A DNA stretch of 57,693 nucleotides. It comes from Candidatus Spechtbacteria bacterium. GTDB taxonomy: Bacteria; Patescibacteriota; Minisyncoccia; Spechtbacterales; JACPHP01. Below the pieces are notes generated by a model, which saw only the letters and a program-made list of their open reading frames with translations, was not told where the DNA came from and ran no database searches. Shown here in pieces: positions 7,771 through 16,589 of this stretch. The position numbers and the translations under genes are program-made. Every line of letters starts with the position of its first letter. Position 1 is the first letter of the stretch. The DNA lies in contig JACPHP010000010.1 in the NCBI GenBank assembly GCA_016188605.1, positions 1 to 57,693 of the forward strand, in the 5' to 3' direction.

Positions 7771-8391
7771 ATGGCCAGTAAATCGCAGCGAGATTTTGTC
7801 GAGGTACTGCAAGAACTTAGCGTGAACGCGGAACACGCGTTGCAACTCGATAGATTAGTGGAAGAGTTAAGAGAGCACGACTCGGCGACTGTCTATCATT
7901 GCCTGCGCGTTGCAACGCTCGCCTACGAAGTAGGGGTTGAGCTTAATCTTTCGCCAGCCGCGTTGTTTTACGCCGGTCTTCTGCATGATTTTGGCAAGCT
8001 TTCCGTTCCTCGTAAAGTCTTAGCTAAGAGCGGTATCGCTTTTTCCAGCGATGATTTTCAACTGGTTAAAGGGCATCCACTCTACGGCTACCAATTTTTG
8101 AAGGATCGATATCCTTTTTCTGCGGAAATTCTGTTGCGCCATCATTATTTTCAGCGCAATCGCTATCCAGATCCTTTGCCGATGCTTGATACCAAATACA
8201 GCGCGGCGGAAACCATGCTGATTGAACGATGCGCGCAAATTCTGGCGTTGGTAGATTTTTATGATGCGTTTCGCACCCGCGGGCAGCGCAGTCAGACAGA
8301 CAGCACAGTTTTTGAGGCGCTGATGGAAGAATATCCGGAGGAAAGAGCAACAATTGAATGTCTTTTTGCGTGCAGTTTATTTGAAGAGTAG
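7771..8391 (+). CDS. HD domain protein, HD-GYP-like
   Basis: A 206-residue HD-superfamily phosphohydrolase-like protein. His43 precedes the HD pair at 72-73 (LLHDFGK), and GHPLYGYQFL plus RHHYFQRNRYP follow, in the order seen in HD-GYP domains. The diagnostic GYP is only NRYP here, so cyclic di-GMP hydrolysis is uncertain; it may act on another nucleotide or be a signalling relic. No receiver or sensor domain is attached. A strong SD (AAGGAGG) supports the start. It is a single-gene unit between a promoter and a terminator. Confidence 0.78.
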   Translation: MASKSQRDFVEVLQELSVNAEHALQLDRLVEELREHDSATVYHCLRVATLAYEVGVELNLSPAALFYAGLLHDFGKLSVPRKVLAKSGIAFSSDDFQLVKGHPLYGYQFLKDRYPFSAEILLRHHYFQRNRYPDPLPMLDTKYSAAETMLIERCAQILALVDFYDAFRTRGQRSQTDSTVFEALMEEYPEERATIECLFACSLFEE

Positions 8392-8394
8392 CGT

Positions 8395-8424
8395 AAAAGC
8401 CCCTTGCAGCCGCGGGGGGCTTTA
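8395..8424 (+). terminator. Intrinsic terminator of the HD gene
   Basis: AAAGCCCC pairs with GGGGGCTTT around a short loop, four bases after the stop. Confidence 0.65.
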
Positions 8425-8513
8425 TGTTAAATTCAGAGCTCTGAAGAGCGGCATAGTTTGTACGCATACGAAACACTTGACGAAAAGCCAATTTTTCTAG
8501 TAAGCTAAAGGGC

Positions 8514-10199
8514 ATGTATAAGGAAATGAATCGCAAGCTTTCTTTAATTAAAACTTTTTATAGCAAAGCCATTCTTCTGCCCCTTGAGCTTCTTGGCGTA
8601 CTGTTGTTTGCAATAGGTAAAAGCATTATTTATGTTTTGTGGCTGGTCGTACGCACCGTTGTACGGCCTTTTCGCTTTGTCGCTGGTTCTAAAGGAAGGA
8701 CACGCACCCGACTTGTATTAGTGGCGGTTTTTTTCGTAGCATTTCTCCTGGGTAATTTTTTGTATCCAAAATATTGGAATCAATCAGCAGATCGGATTAA
8801 TCCCAAGATTGACAGCTTGAAGTCGCGCGCGCATCTACCAGCTGCCATTGCAAAGATTGATACGAAAGGAGTTTTGTCTGCAATCGGCAATAAAATATAC
8901 GTAAACCATTTTTACGAGGTGCCATTCTCCCTCGGCCTGGATTTGCAGGGCGGCACGCATCTTGTGTATGAAGCTGATACTGATGCGTTGAAGGGCAAAG
9001 ATCCCGCGGAAGCAATGGCTGGCATTCGCGATATTATTGAGCGAAGAGTCAACTCTCTTGGCGTGCGCGAGCCGCTTGTGCAGGTAAAAAAAACCGGTGA
9101 TAAACACCGTCTTATTGTTGAGCTGGCCGGTGTGTACAATACCAACGAAGCAATTAAATCAATTGGCGCTACACCCACGCTTGTTTTCAAAGAAGAGCGC
9201 ACAGACGAGGAAGTTAAGCAGATTTTCTCTTCTAAAGAATTTCTCCAGAAAGAAGCTATGGATAACCGCGCCGCATTGTGCCGAAATGTTGAGTTTATCT
9301 ACGCATTTCAAGAAATGTACAAGATAGATCCGTGTTTTTCAGAGACGTTGCTAAATGGTCAGTATCTTAAACAAGCAGAAATAGAGTTTGATCCCAATAC
9401 CAATCAGCCGTATGTGGGGTTAGTTTTTAATGACGAAGGCGCGAAACTTTTTGAAAACATTACCGAGAAGAATATTGGGAAACCCCTTGCTATTTATATT
9501 GATAAAATACCTTTAAGTATTCCCAATGTGCAGCAAAAAATTGCTGGTGGCAAGGCGCAAATTACTGGCATTTTTACCGTTGACGAAGTAAAAACACTCG
9601 TGCGCAACTTAAATGCGGGCGCACTGCCGGTGCCTATAAATCTCGTATCACAGCAGACAATTGGCGCGACTCTGGGCAGTGACTCGGTTAAAAAAAGCAT
9701 GACCGCGGCTATTTGGGGTGCGGTTTTTGTCGCGGTCTTTATGATTCTAATGTATCGTCTGTCTGGCGTTGTCAGCGTAATTTCTTTAGTATTTTACGCT
9801 TTGATAACTCTTACTGTCTTTAAGCTCTTGCCCGTAACTATGACATTACCAGGTATCGGAGGATTTATTCTTTCTCTTGGCATGGCAGTAGATGCTAACG
9901 TACTAGTATTTGAGCGTCTGCGCGATGAATTTCGCCGCGCGCCGGATTTGAGTTTTTCTCACGTGCTCGACCGTGCATTTGAACGCGCATGGACGTCCAT
10001 TCGCGATGGCAATATCTCCACACTTATTACCTGCGCCATTTTGTTTTGGTTTTCCACTAGTTTTGTGAAAGGATTTGCCCTGACACTCGGTATCGGTATT
10101 TTGGTTAGCATGTTTTGCGCGATGGTCGTGACGCGCCATTTCCTTCGCTGGTTTGTGGGAGGACGACTGGAGAAATATCGAAGGATATGGACAAGGTAA
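8514..10199 (+). CDS. secD: Protein translocase subunit SecD
   Basis: A 561-residue SecD, part of the SecDF complex that uses proton motive force to help pull proteins through SecYEG. The first 90 residues contain two hydrophobic segments, more than the single N-terminal anchor usually found. Family motifs follow: SLGLDLQGGTHLVYEAD (about 139-155), the P1 domain with RRVNSLGVREP, then five C-terminal membrane segments with GGFILSLGMAVDANVLVFERLRDE around 449-472, where the conserved Asp sits. A TTGACG at 8477 may be part of its promoter. The start is uncertain: ATG 8514 and ATG 8526 both lack a well-spaced SD. SecF follows after a repeat-filled spacer. Confidence 0.93.
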   Translation: MYKEMNRKLSLIKTFYSKAILLPLELLGVLLFAIGKSIIYVLWLVVRTVVRPFRFVAGSKGRTRTRLVLVAVFFVAFLLGNFLYPKYWNQSADRINPKIDSLKSRAHLPAAIAKIDTKGVLSAIGNKIYVNHFYEVPFSLGLDLQGGTHLVYEADTDALKGKDPAEAMAGIRDIIERRVNSLGVREPLVQVKKTGDKHRLIVELAGVYNTNEAIKSIGATPTLVFKEERTDEEVKQIFSSKEFLQKEAMDNRAALCRNVEFIYAFQEMYKIDPCFSETLLNGQYLKQAEIEFDPNTNQPYVGLVFNDEGAKLFENITEKNIGKPLAIYIDKIPLSIPNVQQKIAGGKAQITGIFTVDEVKTLVRNLNAGALPVPINLVSQQTIGATLGSDSVKKSMTAAIWGAVFVAVFMILMYRLSGVVSVISLVFYALITLTVFKLLPVTMTLPGIGGFILSLGMAVDANVLVFERLRDEFRRAPDLSFSHVLDRAFERAWTSIRDGNISTLITCAILFWFSTSFVKGFALTLGIGILVSMFCAMVVTRHFLRWFVGGRLEKYRRIWTR

Positions 10200-10325
10200 A
10201 TAAATTCAAAATTCAAAATGCAAAAGTCAAAACTATGATATGAATTTTCTAAAAGAAAATTCATTAAAATATGATCGCCGGAGGCGATACCTCACTTTTA
10301 ACTTTTGAATTTTAACTTTTAACTT
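10200..10325. repeat. Intergenic A/T-rich inverted repeat between secD and secF
   Basis: Words built on ATTCAAAAT and AAAAGTCAAAACT on the left (10204-10235) pair with AACTTTTGAATTTTAACTTTT on the right (10300-10325), enclosing an A/T stem and a GGAGGCGATAC segment. It belongs to the class of spacer repeats described elsewhere in the window. Confidence 0.6.
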
Positions 10326-10337
10326 CGATTGGCTTCT

Positions 10338-11321
10338 ATGCTTAAATATCACAAATACTTCTACGCACTATCACTAGCCGTTACTGTAATAGGCATCGCA
10401 AGCCTGCTTCTTTTCGGCTTGCGATTCGGTACTGATTTTATTGGAGGAAGTTCTATGGAAGTGCAGTTTTCCGTGGGTCGGCCATCCCACCAAGAAATTA
10501 TACAGAAACTCTCCGATTTGAATTTGGGTGATATCTCCATTCGCAATAGCGGCGAAAAGAGCGTAATTATGCGTTTTAAATCTGTGGATGAAACAACCCA
10601 CCAAGCCATTCTTTCTCATCTAAAGGAAATTCAACAGCCGGGTTCGACCCCTTCGATAAACTCAGGGCAAGCAAGCTCCCCTCAATCCGATTCGGAGCAA
10701 GCGCCGCAAGAGGGTTCTGATGCCACTATCGCAGAATCTCAATTTGATTCTATTGGTCCTGCTATCGGTAAAGAAACGCAACAGCGTTCAATGTACGCAA
10801 TGGGACTGGTGATTTTTATGATTGCTCTTTATGTAACGTGGGCATTTCGCAAAGTTTCATATCCTTTAGGGTCGTCTAAGTATGGCATCATAACAATTAT
10901 TACTCTCTTCCACGATGTTATTATCACAGTAGGTATTTTTTCTATTTTAGGTTATTTTTTCTCAATTGAAATTGGTGTTCCCTTTATTGCCGCTCTATTG
11001 ACTGTACTGGGGTATTCGGTAAATGATACGATAGTTGTATTTGACAGAATACGTGAGAATCTTGCTCGCCAGCGTGCCCAGTTTTCTTTTGCTGAAATTG
11101 TAGATACGAGTATGCGCGAAACGGTTGTGCGTTCAATCAACACTTCACTGACAGCTTTCGTCGCATTATGCGCAGTGCTTATTTTTGGTGGAGAATCTAT
11201 CCGCTATTTCATCCTGACTCTTGTAATTGGTGTTGTTGTAGGAACGTATTCGTCTATTTGGATTGCCAGTCCATTGTTAGTTACTTGGCATGATTTTGTT
11301 CGTAGGCGAGTAATTCGCTAA
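10338..11321 (+). CDS. secF: Protein translocase subunit SecF
   Basis: A 327-residue SecF. An N-terminal membrane segment leads into LRFGTDFIGGSSMEV (about 27-41), then a periplasmic P4 domain, then five C-terminal membrane segments with LGYSVNDTIVVFDRIREN carrying the conserved Asp/Arg. ATG 10338 is preferred to the in-frame TTG at 10329. Between the P4 domain and the next membrane segment is a low-complexity linker of about 25 residues rich in Ser, Gln, Pro and Gly, encoded by a DNA repeat (10640-10702) that also occurs in the cyclophilin gene near 46800. The linker is absent from ordinary SecF, so it looks like an in-frame insertion. Confidence 0.93.
   Translation: MLKYHKYFYALSLAVTVIGIASLLLFGLRFGTDFIGGSSMEVQFSVGRPSHQEIIQKLSDLNLGDISIRNSGEKSVIMRFKSVDETTHQAILSHLKEIQQPGSTPSINSGQASSPQSDSEQAPQEGSDATIAESQFDSIGPAIGKETQQRSMYAMGLVIFMIALYVTWAFRKVSYPLGSSKYGIITIITLFHDVIITVGIFSILGYFFSIEIGVPFIAALLTVLGYSVNDTIVVFDRIRENLARQRAQFSFAEIVDTSMRETVVRSINTSLTAFVALCAVLIFGGESIRYFILTLVIGVVVGTYSSIWIASPLLVTWHDFVRRRVIR
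10640..10702 (+). repeat. Dispersed repeat inside secF, copy 1
   Basis: A 63-base segment that aligns without gaps to 46768-46830 in the cyclophilin gene, with roughly 80-85% identity by eye. It encodes [16 protein letters not shown] and a few more residues in the same frame as the other copy. The core CTCAGGGCAAGCAAGCTCCC is part of a CCTTCGA-x-CTCAGG type repeat. Confidence 0.8.
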
Positions 11322-11326
11322 CATGA

Positions 11327-11355
11327 TTGACAATAAAATTTGTCTATGATATATA
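11327..11355 (+). promoter_or_regulatory. Promoter of the sigma4-HARE gene
   Basis: TTGACA (11327-11332), a 17-base spacer and TATATA (11350-11355), ending about 17 bases before ATG 11373. The gene therefore likely has its own promoter after secF. Confidence 0.6.
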
Positions 11356-11372
11356 TAAAGTAATCAATAAGT

Positions 11373-12419
11373 ATGATCCCATCTCAAAAAATTCAAATAA
11401 AGCCGGTAGTTGAACGCATTATGCGGTCTCTGCCCGAACGAAATAGAGACATTATTGCCTCTCGTTTTGGTATTGGCAAAGAAGGCCACGAGACTCTCGA
11501 GTCTATTGGTAGGCGCTATAGGGTAACGCGTGAGCGCGTACGCCAAATTGAAGAGGCTTCATTGGTAAAATTGACTACATGCTACGACTATCAGATTCTA
11601 GAACCTTACTTTGAGAAGATTGCCGCATTCATTGACGAAAGAGGAGGCATGGCGCAAGAGCAAGAACTTTTGCGGGATTTAGTTCCTTCCGCGCAGAGCG
11701 CGCATCTTCGTCTTGCTTTGAATTTAAGCGATGCTTTTACTTCTATTGCAGAAACCGACGATTTTCATCCTATGTGGGCGACCAACAAGATGTCTGCCGA
11801 TCAATTGCAAAGTATTCTTTTGCGTGTAGCTTCTTATTTGCATCAAGAGAGGATTCCGATGGCATGGGGAAATCTTTTAGAAATAGCAAAAAAAGAAGCG
11901 GCAAAAACAGCCCCGGATTTTTCGGCTGATGTAATCGCTCGCCATATAGCAGTTGCAAAAAACATTAAGAAGGGACCTTTTGAAAAATATGGTCTTGCGC
12001 ATTGGCCGGAAATTAGCCCACGCGGCATGCGCGACAAGGCGTATCTTGTGTTGGAGGAAAGCGCAAAAACACCACTTCATTTTCGTGAAATTGCAAAGCT
12101 TATAGATTCTCTCGCATATTTCAAAAATCTTAATAGCCGCCACGCTCATCCACAAACCGTACACAACGAGCTTATTAAAGATGGGCGATTTGTACTTGTT
12201 GGACGTGGCACATACGGCCTGGTAAAATGGGGGTATAAGCCGGGAATAGTGCGCGATGTAATGGTCAGCACTTTGAAGGAGTCTGGTCCCATGACCAAAG
12301 AAGAGCTTACGGCGAGTGTTCTTAAGCAGCGCATGGTGCAGGAAAATACGATTTTACTGAATATGCAGAATAAAAAGTATTTCCGCCGTACTTCCGATGG
12401 GAGATATACCGTAGCGTAA
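11373..12419 (+). CDS. Sigma70 region 4-like HTH fused to HARE-HTH domains
   Basis: A 348-residue protein. Residues 10-65 form a sigma70 region 4: LPERNRDIIASRFG, then a second helix, then YRVTRERVRQIEEASLVKL, the recognition helix that binds -35 elements. No region 2 is present, so it cannot act as a full sigma factor. The C-terminal part (about 215-345) contains a winged helix of the HARE/RpoE-delta type (LHFREIAKLID..., HPQTVHNELIKDGRFVLVGRGTYGL), with a further degenerate HTH (MTKEELTASVL) at the end. It is probably a transcription or chromatin regulator that contacts promoters through the region 4 fold. It is expressed from its own promoter. Confidence 0.75.
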   Translation: MIPSQKIQIKPVVERIMRSLPERNRDIIASRFGIGKEGHETLESIGRRYRVTRERVRQIEEASLVKLTTCYDYQILEPYFEKIAAFIDERGGMAQEQELLRDLVPSAQSAHLRLALNLSDAFTSIAETDDFHPMWATNKMSADQLQSILLRVASYLHQERIPMAWGNLLEIAKKEAAKTAPDFSADVIARHIAVAKNIKKGPFEKYGLAHWPEISPRGMRDKAYLVLEESAKTPLHFREIAKLIDSLAYFKNLNSRHAHPQTVHNELIKDGRFVLVGRGTYGLVKWGYKPGIVRDVMVSTLKESGPMTKEELTASVLKQRMVQENTILLNMQNKKYFRRTSDGRYTVA

Positions 12420-12431
12420 TCGGACTATAAA

Positions 12432-12520
12432 CAAATTAGAATTTCGAATTTCGAATTTTTAATTTTGAATAAAATTAGAATTTTGAATGTTGATTCGAAA
12501 TTCTAAATTAAAAATTGATA
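12432..12520. repeat. AATTTCGAATTT-type spacer repeat
   Basis: A/T-rich palindromic words (AATTTCGAATTTCG, then TTCGAAATTCTAAATT) form an inverted repeat after the sigma4-HARE stop. Related words occur at 37858-38035 and 46528-46566. The following 62 bases to ATG 12583 hold no clear signal. Confidence 0.55.
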
Positions 12521-12582
12521 GTAATTTATCAATTAGGACCGTAACCCTCGTCTTGGGCTCTCCTCGGGCACGGGTTTCATTC

Positions 12583-13851
12583 ATGGACATCATCGGTACA
12601 TTTGTCAGGTTGATACTCGTCATGATTCGTGACACTTGGTGGTTTATAACACCACTGCTTTTATGGCCACTCTTTTGGGAGATTTGGCTGTATTGGCGTT
12701 TTTATTTATGGGCTAGTAAAATACCAACAATCATGCTTGAGATTAAGCCGCCGCCCGATGTTCTTAAAACACCAAAAGCAATGGAAGTGATGCTTGCTGG
12801 TTTGCATGGATCGTGGGGAACTCTTAAGACACGTGATTATTGGATCTGGGGTAAACGTCAGCCTCGTTTCAATTTGGAATTCACTGGCGAAAACGGCAGG
12901 ATGCATTTCTATATACGCTGCCAGCGAAAATATCGTAATTTTGTTGAAGCGCATATTTACGCAGAATATCCTGACGCGGAAATTTTTGAAGTGGAGGATT
13001 ATGTAAATAGAGTTCCGCCTGATTTGCCCAATAAAGAATGGGAGTTATGGGGTACGGAAATGAAATTTGATAACAATCAGGCATACCCAATTCGCACATA
13101 CGAATATTTTGAGGATATGGAAGAGGAGCGTAGAATCGATCCGCTTTCCACATTTGCGGAAGTTATTTCAAAGCTGGGCGAGGGCGAGCATGTGTGGGTG
13201 CAAATTATAATACAGCCGATTCTTTCTAGTGAATGGACGCCGCAAGCAAAAGAAGTTTTAGATAAGTTGCTTGGCAGGGGAACGGGTCCAACATCGGAAA
13301 AAAGTTTTTTTGAACATATAGCAGAAATGACTTGGAAGGGCATTCGTATAGTTACGCACGGCGAAGTGCCGGTATGGGATGCGGCTAAAGCCGAAGAAAA
13401 TCAGTTTGGCGCATTGCGCCTTTCTCGATATGAGCAGGATATAGTCGCGGCAGTAGCAAACAAAATGAGCAAGCCGGGATTCAATGCTATGGTGCGTACG
13501 CTTTATATCGGTCGAAGGGATGTATACGATGGGACGGTTATCGGAGCCGTGCAAGGGGCATTTAAGCAATTTACCGATCAAAATTTAAATGGACTTCGCT
13601 TGATAAGCGACACCAAGCCAAGTAATCATATTATTTTATTTCGTGAAATGCGAAATCAACGGCGCAGAATTCGCCAGTTTAGATTATATAAAGGGAGGAT
13701 GTTCAATGATTTTTTTGGATCAGAGCCGTATGTTATGAATACAGAGGAGCTTGCGACGTTGTTTCATTTTCCGGGACGAGTTATTCACGCTCCTTCATTC
13801 CCGCGCGTGGAAAGCAAGAGAGGAGAGCCGCCTGCGGGACTACCGTTTTAA
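12583..13851 (+). CDS. Membrane-anchored protein paired with VirD4-like ATPase
   Basis: A 422-residue protein with a long hydrophobic N-terminus (about 5-45, probably two membrane segments rich in Trp and Leu), followed by a soluble domain with many conserved-looking aromatic residues. I do not recognise catalytic motifs. In CPR genomes a protein of this type commonly sits directly before a VirD4/TraG-like ATPase, as here, which suggests that the two form a membrane-bound DNA- or protein-handling machine. ATG 12583 was chosen because hydrophobic sequence starts there; an in-frame upstream start would lie in a repeat. No good SD is visible. A very long hairpin separates it from the ATPase gene. 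Confidence 0.65.
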   Translation: MDIIGTFVRLILVMIRDTWWFITPLLLWPLFWEIWLYWRFYLWASKIPTIMLEIKPPPDVLKTPKAMEVMLAGLHGSWGTLKTRDYWIWGKRQPRFNLEFTGENGRMHFYIRCQRKYRNFVEAHIYAEYPDAEIFEVEDYVNRVPPDLPNKEWELWGTEMKFDNNQAYPIRTYEYFEDMEEERRIDPLSTFAEVISKLGEGEHVWVQIIIQPILSSEWTPQAKEVLDKLLGRGTGPTSEKSFFEHIAEMTWKGIRIVTHGEVPVWDAAKAEENQFGALRLSRYEQDIVAAVANKMSKPGFNAMVRTLYIGRRDVYDGTVIGAVQGAFKQFTDQNLNGLRLISDTKPSNHIILFREMRNQRRRIRQFRLYKGRMFNDFFGSEPYVMNTEELATLFHFPGRVIHAPSFPRVESKRGEPPAGLPF

Positions 13852-13857
13852 TATATA

Positions 13858-13939
13858 GCATAGCCTCGTTTAGTTTTTCTTTTTGAAACCCAGACCCAAG
13901 CCCAGCCATTTCAAAAAGAAAAACTAAACGAGGCTATGC
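13858..13939. terminator. Long perfect hairpin between the membrane protein and ATPase genes
   Basis: Two perfectly complementary 31-base arms (13858-13888 and 13909-13939) enclose a 20-base loop made of CCCAGAC-type repeats. It lies seven bases after a stop codon. It may act as a terminator or RNA-processing site between two genes that otherwise look like an operon. Length and perfection exceed an ordinary terminator. Confidence 0.7.
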
Positions 13940-13983
13940 ACCACAATTTTGCATTTTGATTTTTAAGTTTTGAATTCGCTATC

Positions 13984-15795
13984 ATGCCTGACATAAATTA
14001 TTTCGCGCAACTAAATTATCGCGGACAGAAAAGCCGTTTTGGCATTAAAACGGACGATCGCCGCCGTCATATGTATGTGATCGGCAAAACTGGCATGGGT
14101 AAAAGCGAGATGCTTAAAACCATGGCAATTCAAGATATCCTTAATGGTAATGGCGTTGGTATCGTAGACCCTCACGGCGAGCTTGCGGAAGCCGTGCTTG
14201 ATTTTATTCCGCAAGATCGCGTCAATGATGTTGTATATTTTAATCCTGCGGATTATGAATATCCAATGGGTTTTAACGTTCTTGAAAATGTTAATTTTGA
14301 CCAAAGGCATCTTGTCGCATCTGGTTTGATGGGTGTGTTTAAGAAGTTATGGCCAGATGTGTGGTCTGCTCGCATGGAATATATTTTGAATAATGCCATT
14401 TTAGCGTTGCTAGAATATCCTGATGCAACCATGCTTGGCATCAACCGCATGTTTTCCAATCCATCATTCCGCAAGCGGGTGATAGATCACATTAGCGATC
14501 CTGTGGTAAAAACATTTTGGGTAGACGAGTATTCAAAATATACCCAACGGCTTGAATCAGAAGCAACGGCATCTATTCAAAATAAAGTCGGACAGTTCGT
14601 TTCAGCGCCACTCATTCGCAATATCATCGGTCAAGTAAAATCTACTGTGGACATCCGCTCTGTAATGGATGATCGTAAAATATTTATCGCTAATCTTTCA
14701 AAGGGAAGAATCGGCGAAGATAACGGCAGATTGCTTGGCTCCATGCTTATGACTAAAGTCTATCTTGCCGCTATGTCACGCGTGGATATTCCAGAAGAAC
14801 AGCGCGAAGACTTTTTCTTTTATGTGGATGAGTTTCAGAATTTTCAGTCAAAAGCGTTTGCCGACGTGCTTTCCGAGGCACGTAAATATCATCTCTCTCT
14901 TATTTTGGCACATCAATATGTAACACAAATGGAAGAGGAGGTTAGCGATGCTGTTTTTGGCAACGTGGGTACGATTGTGGCATTTCGCGTTGGCGCGATT
15001 GACGGTGAGTTGTTGGAGAAAGAATTTTCACCGGATTTTCTCGTGGAGGATTTTGTTAATCTCGGTAAATATAATGTTATCTTGAAACTTATGATTGATG
15101 GTCTTGCTTCGCGCGGATTTTCTGCCGCGACATTGCCCCCGCTGGAGTTTGCAGAGGCTTCTCGCCGTGACGAAGTAGTCACCTTTTCTCGCGCGCATTT
15201 TACTAATCCACGCGCGGAAGTGGAAAAATATATCACTTCTTGGCACGAAGATATCGCGGGCATGGATTCTAAGTCAGCTTCAAGAGACGATGGTCCATCG
15301 AGAGCCCGTTCCGCAGAATCAGGATCGCTGAGAGAGGGGAATATAGAACTTTTTGATGCTGTATGCGATAATTGCGGTAAGCCGACCAAAATTCCATTTC
15401 AGCCCGATGGCAAACGTCCGGTGTATTGCAAGAAGTGCAGGCAAAAATTGATAGCAGGTAGAAATGTGGCAAAGTCAGCCTCTGCGCAAGACTTTGACTT
15501 GGCAAAGTCAAAGATGTCAGAGACGAACCCGCCAATATACGTTCAGCTTTCCGCGGCAGAACTTACGGGTAATAAAAAAGAACCTGATTTAGAGGCCGTG
15601 CGCGATCTACTTCGTGAGTTTAGAGAAGATACCACCGAAGAAATAGCTGAAGATTCTCCAATGGAAGAAGGTATATCAGGAGGGGAAACAACGGAAATAG
15701 AGCCAGAAGATGGTACAATAAAGCCGGAGGAAGAAGCGGATGCCCAATCCGCAGACGACGATGAAGAGGATTATCCAGCAGAGGAAGATGAATAG
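13984..15795 (+). CDS. VirD4/TraG/HerA-like ATPase with C-terminal zinc ribbon
   Basis: A 603-residue ATPase of the type IV coupling protein/HerA group. Walker A is GKTGMGKS (34-41), Walker B is FFFYVDE (277-283), and the arginine-rich ring interface and AHQYVTQME segment (309-317) match the family. Such ATPases pump DNA or protein through membranes; the neighbour upstream is probably its anchor. After the ATPase comes a CxxC-17-CxxC zinc ribbon (Cys461, 464, 482, 485) and a strongly acidic tail of about 60 residues. The zinc ribbon closely resembles the small protein at 57251-57439. No relaxase or pilin gene is visible nearby, so conjugation is not supported; DNA uptake or chromosome handling are alternatives. 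Confidence 0.82.
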   Translation: MPDINYFAQLNYRGQKSRFGIKTDDRRRHMYVIGKTGMGKSEMLKTMAIQDILNGNGVGIVDPHGELAEAVLDFIPQDRVNDVVYFNPADYEYPMGFNVLENVNFDQRHLVASGLMGVFKKLWPDVWSARMEYILNNAILALLEYPDATMLGINRMFSNPSFRKRVIDHISDPVVKTFWVDEYSKYTQRLESEATASIQNKVGQFVSAPLIRNIIGQVKSTVDIRSVMDDRKIFIANLSKGRIGEDNGRLLGSMLMTKVYLAAMSRVDIPEEQREDFFFYVDEFQNFQSKAFADVLSEARKYHLSLILAHQYVTQMEEEVSDAVFGNVGTIVAFRVGAIDGELLEKEFSPDFLVEDFVNLGKYNVILKLMIDGLASRGFSAATLPPLEFAEASRRDEVVTFSRAHFTNPRAEVEKYITSWHEDIAGMDSKSASRDDGPSRARSAESGSLREGNIELFDAVCDNCGKPTKIPFQPDGKRPVYCKKCRQKLIAGRNVAKSASAQDFDLAKSKMSETNPPIYVQLSAAELTGNKKEPDLEAVRDLLREFREDTTEEIAEDSPMEEGISGGETTEIEPEDGTIKPEEEADAQSADDDEEDYPAEEDE

Positions 15796-15921
15796 AATAT
15801 TTACGCAGATTGATTTTTGAAGTATAAATAAAATAACACATATGCGCGATGTGAAATTGATCAACATTTTTACTTAATTAATTTTATATCACGCGCAATA
15901 CATATAATAATCATATAAATT

Positions 15922-16587
15922 ATGAACGATTCAGAAAAAAAATGGCATATTCCTTTCGCTTTGGGTATTTTGAGCTTATTAATGTTAGTTTCATTCGTAT
16001 ATTTTGGCAGCGATGGAAAGCAGGCGTCTGTCGGTGGTGAAACGGTTGATATGGCTACATTAGTAGTAGATGGATCTCCAGTCATAGGTTCCACGGACGC
16101 GCCAGTTATTGTTGTGGAGTTTGCGGATTTTCAGTGTCCGTTTTGCGGATTATTCGCCAAAAACACATATTCCCAGATTAAATCGCAATATATTGACACT
16201 GGAAAAGTTAAATTCGTATATCGTAATTTTGCTTTTCTTGGATTGGAATCGCAAGATTCGGCTAATGCGGCTTATTGCGCGCAAGATCAAGGAAAGTTTT
16301 GGGAATATCATGATTATCTTTATTCTCATCAAAACGGAGAGAATGAGGGCGCATTTATTAAAGATAATTTGAAAAAGTTTGCGCAAGACTTAGGGCTCGA
16401 TTCTTCTTCGTTTGATTCCTGTGTTGATTTCAGTAAATATCAGGATCGCGTTACCGCGGATATAAAAGCAGGTCGCGATGCTGGCGTAACAGGAACCCCA
16501 ACTGTATTTATTGGTGGAAAGCTCATCAGTGGAGCGCAAGGTTTTCAGATATATGCTGATGCAATTGAAGCGCAGTTGAGTAAATAA
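15922..16587 (+). CDS. DsbA-like thioredoxin-fold protein
   Basis: A 221-residue membrane-anchored thioredoxin (Thioredoxin_4/DsbA type). A hydrophobic anchor covers about residues 11-28. The active site CPFC is at 72-75 in the context EFADFQCPFC, and the cis-proline loop VTGTPTVFIGG lies near the C-terminus. It should form or shuffle disulfides in exported proteins outside the membrane; two extra cysteines suggest a structural disulfide. No DsbB or VKOR partner is encoded nearby. The 126-base A/T-rich spacer before it holds no clear promoter consensus. Confidence 0.88.
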   Translation: MNDSEKKWHIPFALGILSLLMLVSFVYFGSDGKQASVGGETVDMATLVVDGSPVIGSTDAPVIVVEFADFQCPFCGLFAKNTYSQIKSQYIDTGKVKFVYRNFAFLGLESQDSANAAYCAQDQGKFWEYHDYLYSHQNGENEGAFIKDNLKKFAQDLGLDSSSFDSCVDFSKYQDRVTADIKAGRDAGVTGTPTVFIGGKLISGAQGFQIYADAIEAQLSK

Positions 16588-16589
16588 AG

